Source of the DNA: Clostridiaceae bacterium
GTDB taxonomy: Bacteria; Bacillota; Clostridia; Oscillospirales; Acutalibacteraceae
Direction of reading: 5' to 3'
DNA length: 7,294 bases
NCBI GenBank assembly: GCA_904502175.1
Contig: CAJGDU010000052.1
Location: 1-7,294, forward strand
Below the pieces are notes generated by a model that saw nothing but the letters and a program-made list of their open reading frames with translations, had not been told where the DNA came from and searched no databases. Positions 5,404-7,294 of the stretch are shown here, piece after piece. Position numbers and translations under genes: made by a program. The stretch's first letter is position 1. The number at the start of each line of letters is the position of its first letter.

Positions 5404-7294
5404 TTATTCTTCCGGAGCGTACAACGCGGTCAGACGCTTGAGGTACTGAAGGCGTTCTTTGGCTTCGGCGGCACCCTGATCGAACAGCGCGTCGGCCTTC
5501 TCGGGGAAGGAGCGCTTGAGGGAGGAGTACCGGACTTCGTTCATGATGAAGTCTTTGTATTCCTCGGTCGGGTCTTTGCTGTCGAGGGTGAACGGGTTCT
5601 TGCCTTCGGCGATGAGGGCCGGGTTGTACCGGAACAGGTTCCAGTAACCGGAGGCAACGGCCTTCTTCTCTTCCGCCATGGCGATGGCCAGACCGCCCTT
5701 GATGCCGTGGTTGATGCACGGAGCGTAGGCGATGATGATGGACGGGCCGTCATAGGCCTCGGCCTCATGGATGGCCTTCAGGGTCTGGTTGTAGTCAGCA
5801 CCCATGGCGACCTGAGCGACATAGACGTAGCCATAGCTCATGGCGATACCGGCGAGGTCTTTTTTCTTCACGGTCTTACCGGAAGCGGCAAACTTCGCGA
5901 TGGCACCGGTGCGGGTGGACTTGGAGGCCTGTCCGCCGGTGTTGGAGTAAACCTCGGTATCGAAGACCATGATGTTGACATCTTCATGGGAGGCGAGGAC
6001 GTGGTCCAGACCGCCGAAACCGATGTCGTAGGCCCAGCCGTCGCCGCCGAAGATCCACTGGGACTTCTTGGCGAGGTAGTCCTTGTCGCCGAGGACGTCT
6101 TCCACGGCCTTCTGGGCTTCCGCGTCGTCCAGCTTCACGCCGGAGAGGATGGCGGCCAGCTCAGCAGCCGGAGCCGCGTTGGCGGTGGAGCTCTTGAAGG
6201 TCTCCATCCAGGCCTGGGCTTTCTCCTTGACGTCGGCCGGCGCCACAGCGGCGATCTTGTCGACATCTTCGAGGAGCCGCTCGCGGATCTGCTTGTTGGC
6301 GAGCATCATGCCGTAACCGAACTCGGCGTTGTCCTCAAACAGGGAGTTGGACCATGCCGGACCCTTGCCTTCCGCGTCCTTGCAGAACGGGGTGGAGGGA
6401 GCGGAGTTGCCCCAGATGGAGGAGCAGCCGGTGGCGTTGGCGATGTACATTCTGTTACCGAAGAGCTGGGTGACGAGCTTCGCGTACGGAGTCTCGCCGC
6501 AGCCGGCGCAGGCGCCGGAGAACTCGAGGTAAGGTTTCTTGAACTGAGAGCCCTTGACGGTGGTGTCTTTGAACTTCTCGAGGACTTCTGCCTTCTCGGG
6601 CAGTTCCTGAGCATATTCGAAGGCGAAGTGCTCGGTCTTCTGCGCCTCGAAGGGCTTCATGACGAGCGCCTTGTTGGCCGGGTCTTTCGCGCCTGCCGGG
6701 CAGATGTTCGCGCAGGAACCGCAGCCGGAGCAGTCATACGGAGAGACGACGATGCCGAACTTGTAGCCGGCGACGCCGCGCAGGTCGACGAGCTTGGTGG
6801 AGGCGGGAGCCGCTTCGGCTTCGGCCTCGGTCATGGCGACCGGACGGATGACGGCGTGCGGACAGACATAGGCGCACTGGTTACACTGGATACATTTGTC
6901 GGGCTGCCACTCCGGAACGAAGAGGGAGACACCGCGTTTTTCGAGGGCAGCGGAGCCGAGGGGCTGCTTGCCTTCGACATAGTCGGAGAAGACGGAGACG
7001 GGGATGTCGTCGCCGTGCTGGTCGTTGGTGGGGACGAGGACGTTGTCCATGAACTTCTTGAGCTCGGGGTCCTTGACTTCGAACAGCGGCTTCTTCGGGG
7101 TGTCGGTGGCGTCGGCCCATGCGGCCGGGACGTCGACCTTGGACATGGCGGTAAAGCCCTTGTCGATGGCCTCGTGGTTCATGCGGACGATGTCCTCACC
7201 CTTCTTGGAGAAGGACTTGGTGGCAGCGTCTTTCATGAGCTGGAGCGCTTCGTCGCCGGGGATGATCTGCGTCAGGTTGAAGAACGCGGACTGC
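5404..7294 (-). CDS. nifJ: Pyruvate:ferredoxin (flavodoxin) oxidoreductase, C-terminal half (5'-truncated by window)
   Basis: The gene enters from the right edge with an open frame; the codons before ATG 7236 read QSAFFNLTQIIPGDEALQL, which is typical internal sequence. About 629 of the roughly 1,180 residues of the single-chain enzyme are visible. It oxidises pyruvate with CoA to acetyl-CoA and CO2, passing electrons to ferredoxin or flavodoxin in the cytosol. Counting from the ATG at 7236, two [4Fe-4S] motifs are seen: CIQCNQCAYVCP (115-126) and CSGCGSCANICP (169-180). The thiamine diphosphate domain follows, with CAGCGE (243-248), ATGCSSIWG (268-276), GGDGWAYDIGFGGLDH (397-412), YSNTGGQASKSTRTGA (430-445) and APCINHG (505-511). 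Cys243, 246, 271 and 507 match the ligands of the third cluster near the cofactor. The C-terminus is short, without a long extension. A terminator follows. The pyruvate-binding domains lie outside the window. Confidence 0.96.
   Translation of the reverse strand, partial: QSAFFNLTQIIPGDEALQLMKDAATKSFSKKGEDIVRMNHEAIDKGFTAMSKVDVPAAWADATDTPKKPLFEVKDPELKKFMDNVLVPTNDQHGDDIPVSVFSDYVEGKQPLGSAALEKRGVSLFVPEWQPDKCIQCNQCAYVCPHAVIRPVAMTEAEAEAAPASTKLVDLRGVAGYKFGIVVSPYDCSGCGSCANICPAGAKDPANKALVMKPFEAQKTEHFAFEYAQELPEKAEVLEKFKDTTVKGSQFKKPYLEFSGACAGCGETPYAKLVTQLFGNRMYIANATGCSSIWGNSAPSTPFCKDAEGKGPAWSNSLFEDNAEFGYGMMLANKQIRERLLEDVDKIAAVAPADVKEKAQAWMETFKSSTANAAPAAELAAILSGVKLDDAEAQKAVEDVLGDKDYLAKKSQWIFGGDGWAYDIGFGGLDHVLASHEDVNIMVFDTEVYSNTGGQASKSTRTGAIAKFAASGKTVKKKDLAGIAMSYGYVYVAQVAMGADYNQTLKAIHEAEAYDGPSIIIAYAPCINHGIKGGLAIAMAEEKKAVASGYWNLFRYNPALIAEGKNPFTLDSKDPTEEYKDFIMNEVRYSSLKRSFPEKADALFDQGAAEAKERLQYLKRLTALYAPEE

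Noticed and set aside
1..7294. CRISPR arrays, tRNA or rRNA genes, insertion sequences, phage or transposon genes
   Set aside because: No direct repeat arrays, cloverleaf-like sequences, transposase or integrase motifs were recognised; coding density is high and intergenic gaps are all under about 200 bases.

Overview
The window is GC-rich (about 60% by eye) and carries genes typical of a fermentative, obligately anaerobic Firmicute: a single-chain pyruvate:ferredoxin oxidoreductase, a glycerol kinase and a glycoside hydrolase family 3 enzyme. Strong AGGAGG ribosome binding sites and AT-rich promoters and terminators between GC-rich genes fit a high-GC gut clostridium (Oscillospiraceae/Ruminococcaceae-like). 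That placement is inference; there is no rRNA or other marker gene here.

Layout. Two genes read rightwards: the 3' end of a GH3 beta-glycosidase (2-799), a terminator, then a complete thiamine pyrophosphokinase gene (869-1531). They meet a leftward block at a bidirectional terminator (about 1530-1569). Reading leftwards from the right edge come the C-terminal half of pyruvate:ferredoxin oxidoreductase (7294-5404), glycerol kinase (5280-3754), and a two-gene operon. The operon holds an E1/ThiF-fold protein (3552-2788) and a four-helix membrane protein with an M28-peptidase-like domain (2785-1571). Each leftward unit is separated by a clear hairpin terminator, and the two-gene operon has a good sigma-A-type promoter.

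The metabolic genes are ordinary. Pyruvate:ferredoxin oxidoreductase makes acetyl-CoA and reduced ferredoxin, glycerol kinase feeds glycerol into glycolysis or lipid synthesis, thiamine pyrophosphokinase makes the cofactor that the oxidoreductase needs, and the GH3 enzyme releases sugars from glycosides. They are in separate transcription units, so the thiamine link may be coincidence.

The unusual part is the E1-like/M28-like pair. Both proteins keep the recognisable framework of their fold, but residues central to the classical chemistry appear replaced: the glycine loop, Arg and Asp of the E1 ATP site, and the two zinc-binding His and the general-base Glu of M28. The genes are tightly coupled (stop and start 2 bases apart, ribosome binding site inside the upstream gene), and a 10-bp perfect inverted repeat overlaps the -35 box of their promoter. 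This is the best candidate in the window for an undescribed system; its function cannot be read from the sequence.
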